Shown here: positions 23,305-35,063 of the stretch, piece after piece | Layout: every line of letters begins with the position of its first letter | How positions within the stretch are numbered: position 1 is the stretch's first letter | NCBI GenBank assembly: GCA_964016985.1 | Contig: OZ024826.1 | Location: 67,252,023-67,316,022, forward strand | DNA from: Anodontia alba | Lineage: Eukaryota > Mollusca > Bivalvia > Lucinida > Lucinidae | Length of the DNA stretch: 64,000 nt | Direction of reading: 5' to 3' | Translations under genes and position numbers: made by a program | The notes under the pieces: generated by a model | Told to the model about the DNA's origin: nothing | Database searches by the model: none | The model's input: only the letters and a program-made list of their open reading frames with translations

Positions 23305-24260
23305 GGGTTGCAGCGTGGGCATGTCACTAAGATTTTGAGGGTTCAAAATGTTCTTGGTATTTTTGAGGCTAATAAATTGTCCAGATAACTGAGAAGTGTG
23401 GGTAAAAACTATTTCAGTCATTTTTAACAACTTGAGCTACTGTGATGTCAAAGAGAACCATGATAGAAATCCAGACTTGTGATCTGGTTTTGATAAGTTT
23501 TTACTATACATACGTGTACAGTGTAATGATTACATATTCTTTTATGTCTAGTCCCACATAATTTATCTTTGAATTTTTTGCTTTATTATTTATAACTATT
23601 AAGGCTGACAAAATTAATCAGATAATCGATTAACTGATCGATAAATTCCACAAAAATTATTATCATTACATATTTCTTATAATCAATGAGACGCCACATT
23701 TTGCACCATCCCATCTGGGTCTACACTGCTCAGGCCTGTCTGACGAAATACATATAGTAAAGATAACATGGTTATGATGGTAAGAGTCGTGCTCAGACAG
23801 ACAGGTAAATTATGACCAAATCTTTAGTGATAAATAATCGCTCACAATGGCAGGACTGATGATGGATCTGATATTACTGTATGTTGATTCTACCGAATTA
23901 AATGAAAAAAAAAATAATTGCGACAATGTATCCATTTAAAGATATTGCCTCCAGATTTGTGGGACTTTTACCCAACCTGATCACATAATGAACAGGCCCT
24001 GCCTAAGGCAGCTCTGCCCTGGAGACTACAGGCAGCCCAACTATTTCGCTGGCCCCGATGGGCGGGGGCCGTGCTCTGCGGGCCGTGATTTCTGAATACC
24101 CGATAATCAATGCACGCCGGCAATAGGCACCCGGTTACGCTACACTATCGGTTGCCTACCTGAAATGCATTTTACTATATCAGGAATTTTGCTGAAGAAT
24201 TTTGAACAAGTTTCTGTCGTCGTTTTTTCGCGGACCAACACATCATGAACTTCAAACATG
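23305..24260 (+). repeat. Dispersed repeat R, copy 1 (interrupted)
   Basis: Matches 40450-40880: ATTTTGAGGGTYC, TAACTGAGAA, GATATTGCCTCCAGATTTGT, GGACTTTTACCCAA, TACAGGCAGCCCA, GGGCGGGGGCCGTG, CTACCTGAAAYGCATTTTAC and TCAGGAATTTTGCT. Here the two halves are separated by about 510 bp (23425-23932) that is absent from the other copy. Confidence 0.8.
23598..23872 (-). repeat. Dispersed repeat Q, copy C (inverted, inside R)
   Basis: Reverse complement of copy A with an internal deletion. It keeps the ATCGATTA-rich end, CAGGCCTGTCTGA, GGTAAATTATGACCAAATCT and CAATGGCAGGACTGAT. It lies within the segment that interrupts repeat R. Confidence 0.8.
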
Positions 24261-25015
24261 CAGGTAAAAGAAGCTTTCGTGTCTGTATGGAGAAAAAAAA
24301 TGGTCGACAGCAGGTAGATTTTAGTAAACAAGCTGGTTGTCATACGACATCATACAAGAGTTGTCGCAACACCTAGAAGGTCGGAAACCAGACAACGTAT
24401 CGCTGAGCACTTTCATTGGCTGACTGACATCACATGTCTCAGTCGAAACACTCGGTGTTATTCGCAGGTTTTTAATCATTGTGACTTTTCAGGCCACGGC
24501 AGATTTTTTTTGAAGGGGTCCGTACACACAATTCTGTTCTATTCCATACGCGTTACCATTTGACGCCACCGCGTGGCTGCTTCGCAGCCACGAGGCGGTG
24601 TCGCTATAACATGGGTTTTTTCACTGAATAACTTGACAGTCATGTGATAAAGACAGATTCAGTCTAAAACGATCATTTGTAGTATTATACTTCTCTTCTT
24701 TTCGGCAAATCAAGACAATCAGAGAGCTGTCGAAAAAAAAAAAAACAGAAACCGAATGATTTACACACGAAATTTATGTTCGACGACGGGTGAAAATTTG
24801 AAGGCGTAAAGATATTACAGGATGCGATCTGAAAATAGATTTTAACAGTTTTATCAGGTTTTGTGACTGTATTTCTCATCAAGGCATATGAGAAACTGTC
24901 GAACTCATATCTATGAAAATAAAACTGAAACTTTTCAGCGGAACTAGTTACATATTGTCATGCAATCTTTTTGCTCACCATTAAAGGCTATTAGAATTGG
25001 TCACTCGATCGCTTT

Positions 25016-25018
<3 letters not shown>
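24261..25018. other. Unassigned, with a perfect GC-rich hairpin
   Basis: At 24572-24592, CGTGGCTGCTTCGCAGCCACG is a perfect stem of nine pairs around a TTC loop, extended by CACCG/CGGTG on both sides. No gene seen otherwise. Confidence 0.5.
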
Positions 25019-25061
<43 letters not shown>

Positions 25062-25075
25062 ATCTCTCTCTCTTT
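25019..25075. repeat. (CT)n microsatellite
   Basis: About 25 CT units with a few interruptions. Confidence 0.97.
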
Positions 25076-25148
25076 CACATTTATAATCTTTAAATTTAAA
25101 TCTGAACTAGATCTTACTTTATATACATCACCTATTGTATGATAAGAG

Positions 25149-25392
25149 ATGCTTCACAGAAGCGAAGTAACGGGTAAGACTGTAATGATACACAAAAGTA
25201 GAGAATCTGGTAAAGCTGTGATGATACACAGCAGCGAAGAACCGGGTAAGGTTGTGGTGATACACAGAAGCGAAGAACCGAGTAAGATTGTGATGATACT
25301 TAGAAGCGAAGAACCAGAGTAAGGCTGTGATGATACACAGTAGCGAAGAACCGGGTAAGGCTGAGATAATACACAGTAGCGAAGAACCGGTG
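25149..25392 (+). repeat. 36 bp minisatellite
   Basis: About six units of GATACACAGMAGCGAAGAAC plus CGGGTAAGGYTGTG. Because 36 is a multiple of three, a small frame stays open over 25149-25322 and repeats a 12-residue unit (IHRSEEPGKVVV-like). Later units lose the frame. Peptide expression is not supported by anything else. Confidence 0.85.
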
Positions 25393-25984
25393 TAGCGTAA
25401 GATCCGTCAGACCATGAGATCTTTCAGACCGGAAGTCTGAAACCGGAAGTTTCTGACGAAACTCACGCTGCCTGTATGAGATCTTTCAGATCATGAGAAA
25501 TGTCAGATCGTCTTACGATATTAAAATATCAAGGTATACAAATTAAAGAATGATATAAGTTAATCGTTACCAGTGAAAAAACAAATGTGTTACTAAAAAT
25601 AAAATCCTAATAACCTCAACAGTTGTAGATACGCATAAAGTAATACATTTCTACTGCGTGAAAACTAAATCATATAAATAAAAAAAAAGAAGAAAAAAAA
25701 AAAAGAAATGTGTTCTCTCTGTTCGTATATAGCATTCAGGTCTTACTGGTAGATAAGAGTTGACAGCTGGCATATCCAAAGGTCTGTGCTAAAATACTAA
25801 TCACGAGTACATCAATGTAGTCATCATTCGAATGTTGATAACAATGTATTGGTGCAGTATAATAATTGTAGGTGGACATTATAATTTGAAGGTGGGTTCG
25901 TCAGTAATAATACTGAATCTGAAGTATAAATTTTATTAGTACACTCATTTGGTAAATCAAAATGACAATTTTAATTTACTCTTG
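25393..25984. other. Inverted AGATCTTTCAGA repeats, then A-rich DNA
   Basis: 25395-25520 holds paired CGTMAGAYCNGTCAGA/GAGATCTTTCAGA motifs and the palindrome TTCAGACCGGAAGTCTGAA. An A-rich run lies at 25680-25706. No gene seen. Confidence 0.5.
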
Positions 25985-27515
25985 CGTAGATCAATCAATA
26001 TGTAATTTGTTATTATTTGCAAGGTGTCGGCTTATCAGTAAAAAAATATAGGAAAATTGCCAAAATTTATTCTTGCAGTTTAAATGTTTTCGGTTCATTG
26101 ATTTGTCAACTCAAAATGACAAATGTGTTGTCATTTAATGCGATGCGATTTATTTGTAATTATTTTACTTTGCACTTTTGCATATTTGACTTAAGCAAGT
26201 TGTCGGCCACCTGTAAAAAATATTTAAATTGCTAAATATATTCATGCAGTATAAATTTTATCGGTGTACTCAAAATGACAATTTGGATTAATCGATGCAT
26301 TGCCTAATCGATTTGTAATTATTTTACTTTTCACTTTTGGATGTTTGACTTAAGCAAGTTGTCGGTCCACTGGTAAAAAATATTTGAATTGTAAATATAT
26401 TCATGCCGTATAAATTTTATCAGTGTACTCCGAAATGACAATTTTGATTAATCGATGCATTGCCTAATCGATTTGTAATTATTTTACTTTTCACTTTTGG
26501 ATGTTTGACATAAGCAAGTTGTTGGTCCACTGGTAAAAAATATTTGAATTGTAAATATATTCATGCCGTATAAATTTTATCGGTGTACTCCGAAATGACA
26601 ATTTGGATTAATCGATGCATTGCCGAATCGATTTGTAATTATTTTACTTTTCACTTTTGGATGTTTTACTTAAGCAAGTTGTCGGTCCACCGGTAAAAAT
26701 TATTTGAATTGTAAATACATTCAGTATAAATATTATCGGTGTACTCAAAATGACAATTTGGATGAATCGATGCATTGCCTAATTGATTTGTAATTATTTT
26801 ACTTTTCCCTTTTGGATGTTTGACTTAAGCAAGTTGTCGGTCCACCGGTAAAAAATATTTGAATTGTAAATATATTCACGCAGTACAAATTTTATCGGTG
26901 TATTCTAAATGACAATTTGGATTAATCGATGCATTGCCTTATCGATTTGTAATTATTTTACCTTCCCTTTTGGATGTTTGACTTCAGCAAGTTGTCGGTC
27001 CACCAGTAAAAAATATTTGAATCGCTAAATATATTCATGCAGTATAAATTGTATCAGTGTACTCAAAATGACAATTTGGATGAATCGATGCATTTCGTTA
27101 TCGATTTGTAATATTTTACTTTGCGCTTTTGGATGTTTGACTTAAGCATGTTGTCGGTCCAACGGTTAAAATATTTGAATTGCTAAATATATTCATGCAG
27201 ATTAAATTTTATCTGTGTACACAAAATGACAATTTGGATGAATCGATGCTTTGCATAATCGATTTGTAATTGTTTTACTTATCGCTTTCTGATATTCGAC
27301 TTAAGCAAGTTGTTGGTCCACCTGTTAAACTATTGGTACATGGTTAAAATTTATTCATGCAGTTTAAAGTTTCTAAGTGTACTGATTTGGTACCTCAAAA
27401 TGAAATTTTTGATTCATCGATGCATCGATTAATCAATTTGTAATTATTTTACTTTTCACTTTTGGTATTCTATTAAGCAAGTTGTTGGTCCACCTGTAAA
27501 TAATATTGAACATCA
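25985..27515. repeat. Satellite-like tandem array, ~160 bp unit
   Basis: About nine units with the landmark AAGTTGTYGGTCCAC near 26020, 26196, 26356, 26517, 26677, 26831, 26989, 27147, 27307 and 27478, so the period is mostly 154-161 bp. Each unit also has AAAATATTTGAATTG, TTCATGC.GTATAAATTTTAT, AAATGACAATTTGGAT and AATCGATGCATTGCCTAATC. The middle units (26300-26700) are the most alike, as expected from local homogenisation. Confidence 0.92.
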
Positions 27516-27517
27516 TG

Positions 27518-27561
27518 AAAAAAAAAAGAAAAAAAAATTATTTCATTTTTTTTTATTTATT

Positions 27562-27596
<35 letters not shown>

Positions 27597-27611
27597 GGGG
27601 GGGTGGGGGGG
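27518..27611. repeat. A/T and G homopolymer tracts
   Basis: A run, long T run (about 27565-27595), then a G-rich run with one T. It abuts the end of the satellite array. Confidence 0.95.
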
Positions 27612-28740
27612 TTCATAGATTTGGTAAGCTTTTTAATTAATCCTGCATCGAGTGTGATGACTTTCTTGTGTACCCCTGTTTCCTGTAAAGTACGTATTTG
27701 GCTATTATGTATAGCCCTTTAAAATTTATTCTATTCTATTCACACTAAATCTGTGCAGTCGAAGCATACAGAATTTGCGTATTATATTATTATTGTTATT
27801 ATTTTAGATTTTATGTGATCATTATATTTCATATGCAAGTCATTTATTGGACGTCGTCTTTTTCTGTTACATATTTGGCTCATGCAGCAATCATGCAGCA
27901 ATCAATAAGTAGATCTAGACGATGTCTACCGAAAGTGACACAAGTGCTAGCTTTTATAAAGTTAGCATGCTTTGTTGGATAAGCGCAATTCTGAGGCCCT
28001 CCCAGGGGTTTGGGGTAACTGGGTAATAAGGTCATTTATTTATGGGGAACAAGCGAACAAAAGCCTTAAACTGAACGGAACAGGGGAACAGGGGAACAAA
28101 GGCAATTTGGATGAACAGGGAACATAAAAAATCAAGATTTTGATTTTGGGGAACAAGGGAAAATGCGGGGTTTTTTTTCAGGGGAACACGGAAACAGGTA
28201 CCCCCTGTGAGAGTCTCTATTCTCCTTCCTTAAAAAAGATCAGGAATCTTTTTGACGTTGTACACTTGACCTATTAGGAGGATGGAACCGATTCAATCTT
28301 CCAGTAAAACCAGTTAAATAGTAAAAGACTTCTATTTACAGCCAAAAAACAGGAAGAATGCTGTTTATGGAGCGATGAAGACAGCTGCCACAGTGGCTCG
28401 GACGACAAAGATATGATCTCCTAGAGGCCGTCAATGGTCTGTGATGAATTTATTTGTAGAATCCATCTACAAATATTGCCCACAGTAGTTTATATTCCGC
28501 ACTGTCAGCATTAACTTTGTTGCAGACCGTCCACCATCCTGCTAAAACTAATGTCCCTAGGCAATATATCTATCATCAAACACTGCCTAAGCCCTCTTGG
28601 GTATTCCATTGCCAGACATTCCTTAGTGGAAATAAGTACTAAAATTGCAATGTGGATAAAGTGCCTTGCTCAAAGAAACAACACTTGGTGCTCGGTGGGG
28701 CCTAACTGCTAACTCGCAATCTTGAATTAGAGGCTTTGTA
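27612..28740. repeat. GGGGAACA-rich repeat in unassigned sequence
   Basis: 28035-28195 contains many AGGGGAACA/GGGAACAA copies and the palindrome AATCAAGATTTTGATT. The rest has no recognised gene. Confidence 0.5.
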
Positions 28741-28744
28741 TACT

Positions 28745-29600
28745 ATGATCTTCATTCAGGTTGATTAGAAGCCGTATGATTTGTCACCAGGCCTCCGTTC
28801 ACCAAAATAATCGGCTGTAGTGATTTAATTTATCAATGATAAGCATTTGTAATCAAGTGATATTGTTTAGAACGCCTTCCTTAAATACAATATTAATGTC
28901 TTGCGCTAATGCGTACTACAATATGCATTTAGGTTGACTGGAAGCCATGAGATTTGTAAGCAGGCCTCCGTTAACCAAAATAATCGGCTACAGTTCTTAA
29001 ATTTATCGATGATTTGGTTAGGACTAAGAGCCGTGAGATTCCTCAGAACGGCCACCATTGTTTATACTAATAATCTCTTGCGCGTCATGTACACACCGTT
29101 GTGCATTTTGGTCCATGGGAAACTGTGAGATTTGTCAGCATGCCTCAACTGACCAAAGTAATCGGCTGTAGTTCTTCAATTTATCGATGATATGCATTTG
29201 GTACAACTTAGAGCTGTTAGAATGCTTTGTTTATATAATTATGTCTTGTGCTTCATTCATACTACGATCTGCTTTTAGGTTGATTGGAAGCCGTGAGATT
29301 TGTCAGCAGACCTCCAATGACCAAAATAATCGGATGTACTTCTTTACTTTATCGACGATATGCAGTTCGAAGGACTGAGAGACGTAATACTTACCATAAC
29401 GCCTACCATTCTTACAATAATAATGTCTTGCGCTTCATTCATACTACGATCTGCATTTAGTTTGATTGGAAGCCGTGAGATTTGTCAGCTGGCCTCCTTT
29501 GACCAAAATAATAGGCTGTAGGTCTTTACATTATCCATAATATGAATTTGGTAGGCATGTGAGCCTTGAGATTTTATAGAACGTCTTCCTTAAGGAGGTT
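28745..29600. repeat. Tandem array, ~177 bp unit
   Basis: Five diverged units with AGGTTGATTGGAAGCCGTGA, TTTGTCAGCAGGCCTCC, GACCAAAATAATCGGCTGTA and TTTATCGATGATATGCA, starting near 28755, 28932, 29105, 29277 and 29458. The small frames in it recur per unit and are not genes. Confidence 0.85.
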
Positions 29601-30267
29601 AAGTGTACTTTTTCTGAAGATACGCTTATCTTATTTTGGGGTTGGCATTTGTTTTATGACTTAAATCCCATGAGTATGCCCGCAACACCCCCACAGCCCC
29701 ACCCCACCACGTCTCTCTCGCTATTGGAAAAAATGATAGGTGCATCTGCACTAAGGGCTATACATACCTTCAACAAAATAGTGTGTCTGTGCTTTCCTTC
29801 TGTAGTATTCTCTTCGGTTAAGGTACTGTTTGCCTTCTTTATTTGTCAAATGATCTGGATATTCTACAAAGCCCGACAAAATTAACTTTACAAGACTATC
29901 ATATTCAGACAATTCCATTGTGCAAATGATCTTATAATGGTAAACCAGGTACCAATTTAAAGAACTAAGCTGGCTTCTTCATTACTTTTCCCATTGGTTA
30001 TAACAATGGACCAATCATTATCTATGTTTCCACTGTTTGACAAATATTAATAATACTGCAATAAATTACACCTTTTTGACATCATCTTGATAACATATTC
30101 ACACCTTTAGGCACCTTATGGAATACATGTGGCTAATCAGTGCCAATGATTGTTGTTTTAAGCCCTCTCAATATCAACGTCATTATATTGACCCATATAT
30201 CACCAATATTCACAACAGAAAGTCTCTGTCCAGACAAGAAGACATGAAATCAATGCTCCACACACAG

Positions 30268-30268
<1 letters not shown>
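29601..30268. other. No recognised feature
   Basis: Intergenic. A short frame at 29649-29885 has no family signature and I do not support it as a gene. Confidence 0.45.
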
Positions 30269-30270
<2 letters not shown>

Positions 30271-30333
<63 letters not shown>

Positions 30334-30465
30334 GCTTTATACATCTCTCTATATAATATATATAGAGAGATGGATAGAGAGAGTGATTGTATATAATATA
30401 TATATGGATGGACACCCAGAGGATGGACAGTCAGAGAGATGGATGGTTAGATGCATCAATGTGTG

Positions 30466-30532
<67 letters not shown>

Positions 30533-30534
30533 GG
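30271..30534. repeat. (CT)n, AT hairpin and (GATA)n cluster
   Basis: (CT)n at 30271-30330. A perfect inverted repeat CATCTCTCTATATA/TATATAGAGAGATG lies near 30342-30372. About 18 GATA units run from 30467 to 30532. Confidence 0.95.
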
Positions 30535-32340
30535 GTAATAGACCTATGTATTTTCAAATATTTCTATTATAGTAGGGACTTTGTATATCCTGCAGTCAGT
30601 CACTAAAAGAAGGTCTAATGTTAAATTTGCATATACCTGATCTCGAGGTGCGAAAAGATAGTGCACTACACATATGAAATGATGTCTTTATAAACTGTCA
30701 CTGACGATTTTCTTTAATTGTTTACAAAATAAATACCTAAAAATTCTTAATTCTTTTTGTTCTTAGCAAAATTCACAGTTATGAAATAGAAATAAAAAAA
30801 AAGTATCAAAATTTTTGTTGACCTTTGTTCAATTTTTTTTCCCTACCCAAATATGAGTAATTTTTACCTGCATTTAACAAGCCAATTCTCTTTTTCGAAA
30901 CAGTCAATAAATTAATCACCAATCAGATTTTTAACGCAACCAGGCAACTGAGTCACATAGGCAGGGCCCTTTTTACAAAAGACAAGTCATGCCCAACATT
31001 TGTACAGCAAATTTCAGCATCAGAGATAGTGAACTTTGTTAATCAGACAGATTAAGTGAGAATATGTGTATCAGTTCATGTCATGCCTAAAAGAAAGTGC
31101 CACACAAGAGGTAAATTCTTCAGTGCAACAGGTATTTACCCACCATTTCTAATATAATCATGATGAAAATAATTATCACTTAGGATAATGATTTACAATA
31201 ATTGATTTGTAATAAATCAATAAGTGATATTAAACCTTAAATACTTTTCAAGAGAACTGAAAATATTTGTAAACTATTTAGTATATTCAAAAGTAAAAGT
31301 TTTGTAGTCCTTTAAACAATTTTAATACCATTTCCTCTATTCCCATGCTGCCTACTCATAATTTTGACAATTTTGCCCTATTTCATCTACCCACGCATTC
31401 CCATTTCATCTACATGTATGTGAGTATTTTCACCTCTATGCAAGCTACTCAAGCAACTATGATGGTATTAGCGTATTCTATATACTATGTCATGAGAACA
31501 TGACATTCAGTCAAGGCAGCCAGTGTAGACCCAGATCAGACTTAAAGTAGTCGGTCTGGTAGTAACTTTTTGGTGCATTATTTATCCATTCTCAATCAAT
31601 TTTCCTGGAAAAGCATGACAATCAGCAAATCAATCAGTATAGACTCAGATCCTAATAATACTCAGTATTTTGATGATCATATTTCATATAAAGGGGAAAT
31701 GAACAGTTTTGTTCCAATGATTAGTCATTATTATAAGAAATTCAAAAAGTACCAGTAGATGAAATGGGAAAGTATTGTACCCTCAGAAATGGAGAAGATG
31801 AAGTTCATTTCTTTAATTGGAATAAACAGTACACAAAATGGAAATAGGCAAAACAGTAATTTACCTTATAAACTTTGCTTTATTCCCATTTGGTCCATTC
31901 CCATTTCATCTAAAGGTGTGACTATTTTTCAGATTTAACATATGCACACATTCCCATTTGGTCTACTGGGATTGTTTTCTCTCCAAAACAGCCTTAGTAA
32001 CTCAATATTACCTGGGCAAGAGATAAGGGGAGTATCCAAGTAAAATACCCGTATGTTATGAGCAAATACTCAATTATTTTCAAAGACTTGGGTAATGGTA
32101 CCCAATTTATTTGACAGATTACCCAATCATTTCAAAATTCAAGGTGAAAAAATAAAGTTTCAAGGGCAGAAATGCACATGATTACTATCTTACATTATGA
32201 TTACCCCAGATAATAGGTGTTTTTATTCATGAAAAAGATCACTTATTACCTTTTAACCCTTAAAACGCCAAGAAAACCTGCATCTAAAAAGGTTGTCCGT
32301 TTATGTGGTCTGCTGAATATTCTTGTAAACTTTTCAAACC
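30535..32340. other. Unassigned, with scattered short repeats
   Basis: No gene seen. CATTCCCATTTCATCTAC-type words recur at about 31395, 31900 and 31955, and inverted at 31755. The 39 bp block at 30922-30960 is identical to 42932-42970. Confidence 0.5.
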
Positions 32341-32355
32341 TATTTTGGCATACAG

Positions 32356-32422
32356 GCAAACAATGTGGATCCAGATCAGACTGCTCCTAAAATATAGCAT
32401 GATCTGGGTCCACACTGTTTGC
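32356..32422. repeat. Foldback repeat (GCAAAC...GTTTGC hairpin)
   Basis: GCAAACAATGTGGATCCAGA and its near-exact reverse complement at 32400-32422 form a 23 bp stem with two mismatches around a ~21 nt loop. Single arms or relatives occur at about 31518, 32850, 21530, 35160 and 63675. Confidence 0.8.
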
Positions 32423-33045
32423 AGAAATGACTATTAATATCACAAGCAGCTGACAAGCAGACGACAATTGTTGTGACTAGTGTTTTAAGGGTTAAGCTTT
32501 ATCAAAAAAAATCAAAGGAGCCTTCCTTATACATATAAAAAAAATTAAAGAAATGCAAAGGCAATTCTGTAAAGTAAAAAATTTAGATTTCACCCATTCA
32601 AAAGTTGAAGACTTATGGCTGACTCTTAGCAATAATAACAACAACAACAACAAGTGTCTATCTTCAAGGTAAAGACTGCCTTGTGGATACTGAAAATGCA
32701 TAACCAAAACAGACAGAAATAGGGACAGACATAAAATAGATAAGTTAACGATAAAGACTTCATTTTATTAAATACCATTTTTACAACTTTCTGCCAAAAA
32801 GTCTTGCACATGCACAATATGACAAAACTGACCCATAGGCCTTTATTTCTGATCTGGGTCTACGCTGTTTGCCACAGCCCCATTTATGGAACACCATGGT
32901 AAGCATTAAGCACTGTGTAAATGGGCAAATGTTCCTTGTAAATGAGCCTTATATGCCTATGGTCTTTTAAAGATCATTAATTAATAATTTGGAGATATTA
33001 AACTACCTAAATACTGTATTCAACCTAATTATTGCATTTGCACTT
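32423..33045. other. No recognised gene
   Basis: Contains an AAC-type microsatellite (32635-32652) and one foldback arm near 32850. Nothing else identified. Confidence 0.45.
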
Positions 33046-33245
33046 NNNNNNNNNNNNNNNNNNNNNNNNNNNNNNNNNNNNNNNNNNNNNNNNNNNNNNN
33101 NNNNNNNNNNNNNNNNNNNNNNNNNNNNNNNNNNNNNNNNNNNNNNNNNNNNNNNNNNNNNNNNNNNNNNNNNNNNNNNNNNNNNNNNNNNNNNNNNNNN
33201 NNNNNNNNNNNNNNNNNNNNNNNNNNNNNNNNNNNNNNNNNNNNN
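33046..33245. other. Assembly gap
   Basis: Exactly 200 N. The true size is unknown. Frames spanning it are meaningless. Confidence 1.
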
Positions 33246-33521
33246 TAAGAACATCCTCCTTTAAATATTTCATATTAGTAGTCTTTTAGTAAAAAATGTG
33301 CTGCAAAGATTTTGACAAATAAATTTTGTTGAAATTTTAGATTACCTCCCTTGTCTAGTAGAACTTACTTTTGTACATTATTTGTCACCATCAAAGCCTG
33401 TCATCCATAAACAAACACACGTTCTGCTTGCACATCGCCCACACAACAAATGTGCAATAGTACTTCAAAACCGTTACCGTATTACCTAAGCAAAAACGGA
33501 CGCGAGGTTATTGAGCCCATC

Positions 33522-33705
33522 CTGGTTATTTTGAAAATCGAATACCGCTTACGCCGGCGCTGGGGGGGGGGGGGGGGGGGGGCGGGCGTATGCAGCCTCG
33601 CAAACTACATATGAAGAGACTCAATCAAACCGAAACTCCTATTATCGTGATTTTGTGTGTTCTTTGTTTCCAAAGGCAATCCTTTTGGATTTTTATATAT
33701 TGAGA
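33522..33705 (+). repeat. Dispersed repeat Y, copy 1, with G homopolymer
   Basis: Reverse-complement match to 57495-57645: CTGGTTA, ATCGAATACCGCTTACGCC, GCAGCCTCGCAAACTA, ATATGAAGAGACTCAATC and TTTCCAAAGGCAATCCTTTT. A run of about 20 G at 33563-33582 replaces the short G stretch of the other copy. The family has an internal hairpin, GAGACTCAATCAAACCGAGTCTC, in better copies. Confidence 0.85.
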
Positions 33706-35000
33706 GTGATGCGGCTGTATCAGGTGCTCATATTATGACATGTTAATTCTCTCTTGCACAGAGATTTGCTAACAATTCTTTCGTAGACAATTGAAACGGA
33801 GAGGAAACTGTAAGCGCTGATAGTTGAGCGTAGACATATTATGTACAGGGACCTCAAATACAAAACTAATGAAATGCTTTACTAACCAGATCTGGACGAT
33901 TACCAGACTTATTCTAGAAAAAAAAGACAACTCAGGAGAACTGTTATAGCTGCATCTGCATCCTGCCACGATAGCGACTTTAATATACAAATGCTATGTA
34001 CAGTCGAATCGGGCGTTTAACACATCACCCACTCCTCCGGGTACATGCGTCCCGCAAAGTAATTTCAATAAAACGGATTACAACTAAAACTTTCACCGTT
34101 TATTGAATACATTACTCCCTGGTATGTATTCATGCCTCTCCATACAATGATAACCATATCTAAGGCTTCTTAAAATGAAATGACAAATGCAATAGAATCA
34201 AATTGAGGACAGGATAATAAAAAATGAGGTAAATGATATGATCACCCCATTTTCTAAAGGAATCCAGAGGGAGTCTGCAAACTACTTGAACAAGTTATTC
34301 ACTTTTAATGATTACTTTCAACTCTCTAATTGTTACATCCTTTTTAATAAATGCTCTCAAGTGTGTTTGTCTACGAGAATTCTCGATAAAAGCTGTGGAT
34401 GAAAGTACGTAGATCTAAATACTTTTTGAAGTATACGGAGGTGCTTGATCTTGTATGTGATCGATATATTCAGATACTTCATGTACTGAAACTAAGACAA
34501 TTTATAGTGTCGGTTAACTGGTATTGGACTGTGCAGGTAAGTTTTACCTTTACAAGTGTGTTTGTCTGCGAGAATACTGGCCAGTTGTAGATCAAGAAGA
34601 TACCCTTTTATCCGGCGTTACCTTAAATTTCGTGGATTGTGCCTCGGTCTTTGTTTCGTCGGTAAAAAAATCTCAGCAATGGCCAGTTTATGATACAAGG
34701 TCATTTTCAAAAGCATTTTCATCCACCAGCTGGTCAGGAATTTTAAGGAAATGAAGAAAGTACGAACTCCTCTGGTAAGAATGCTTTTTTATCGTATGGC
34801 CGAACCTGCACAACCATTTTCTCTTTGAGTGTTTGACAATTTCGGCAGAGTATATGAATCAATTGAAGATTTGGCAGTTAGAAGAATGTATTCAGATCCG
34901 GATAGGCTACTTTTCATGTTCGATGAACCTATCCTAATACTTTAAATAAATGGTTTTCATCAAACGCGGTTCTTCAAATGGCGGCGAATCCTACGAAAAA
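33706..35000. other. No supported gene
   Basis: CAG|GTAAGT near 34535-34543 is a good splice-donor match at the end of a short open stretch, but I see no protein family and no acceptor, so I do not call an exon. Confidence 0.4.
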
Positions 35001-35002
35001 TA

Positions 35003-35063
35003 CCGTAATCCGGCGTTATTTGACCGAAAATCCGGCGTTACGACCGGTTATCCGGCGTTACGG
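35003..35063. repeat. Three close copies of ATCCGGCGTTA
   Basis: ATCCGGCGTTAyx recurs three times within 60 bp, with a fourth at about 34609. It is the only CpG-rich short repeat nearby. Confidence 0.7.

Noticed and set aside
25149..27515. CRISPR-like array
   Set aside because: Repeats are long, diverged and directly adjacent without unique spacers; this is eukaryotic minisatellite and satellite DNA.
30200..30415. Arg/Glu repeat protein
   Set aside because: Translation of the CT microsatellite.
33003..33289. Four frames across the N run
   Set aside because: Open only because N is untranslated.
34399..34754. Two short plus-strand frames next to CAG|GTAAGT
   Set aside because: No protein family, no acceptor and no compositional support; the donor match alone is weak.
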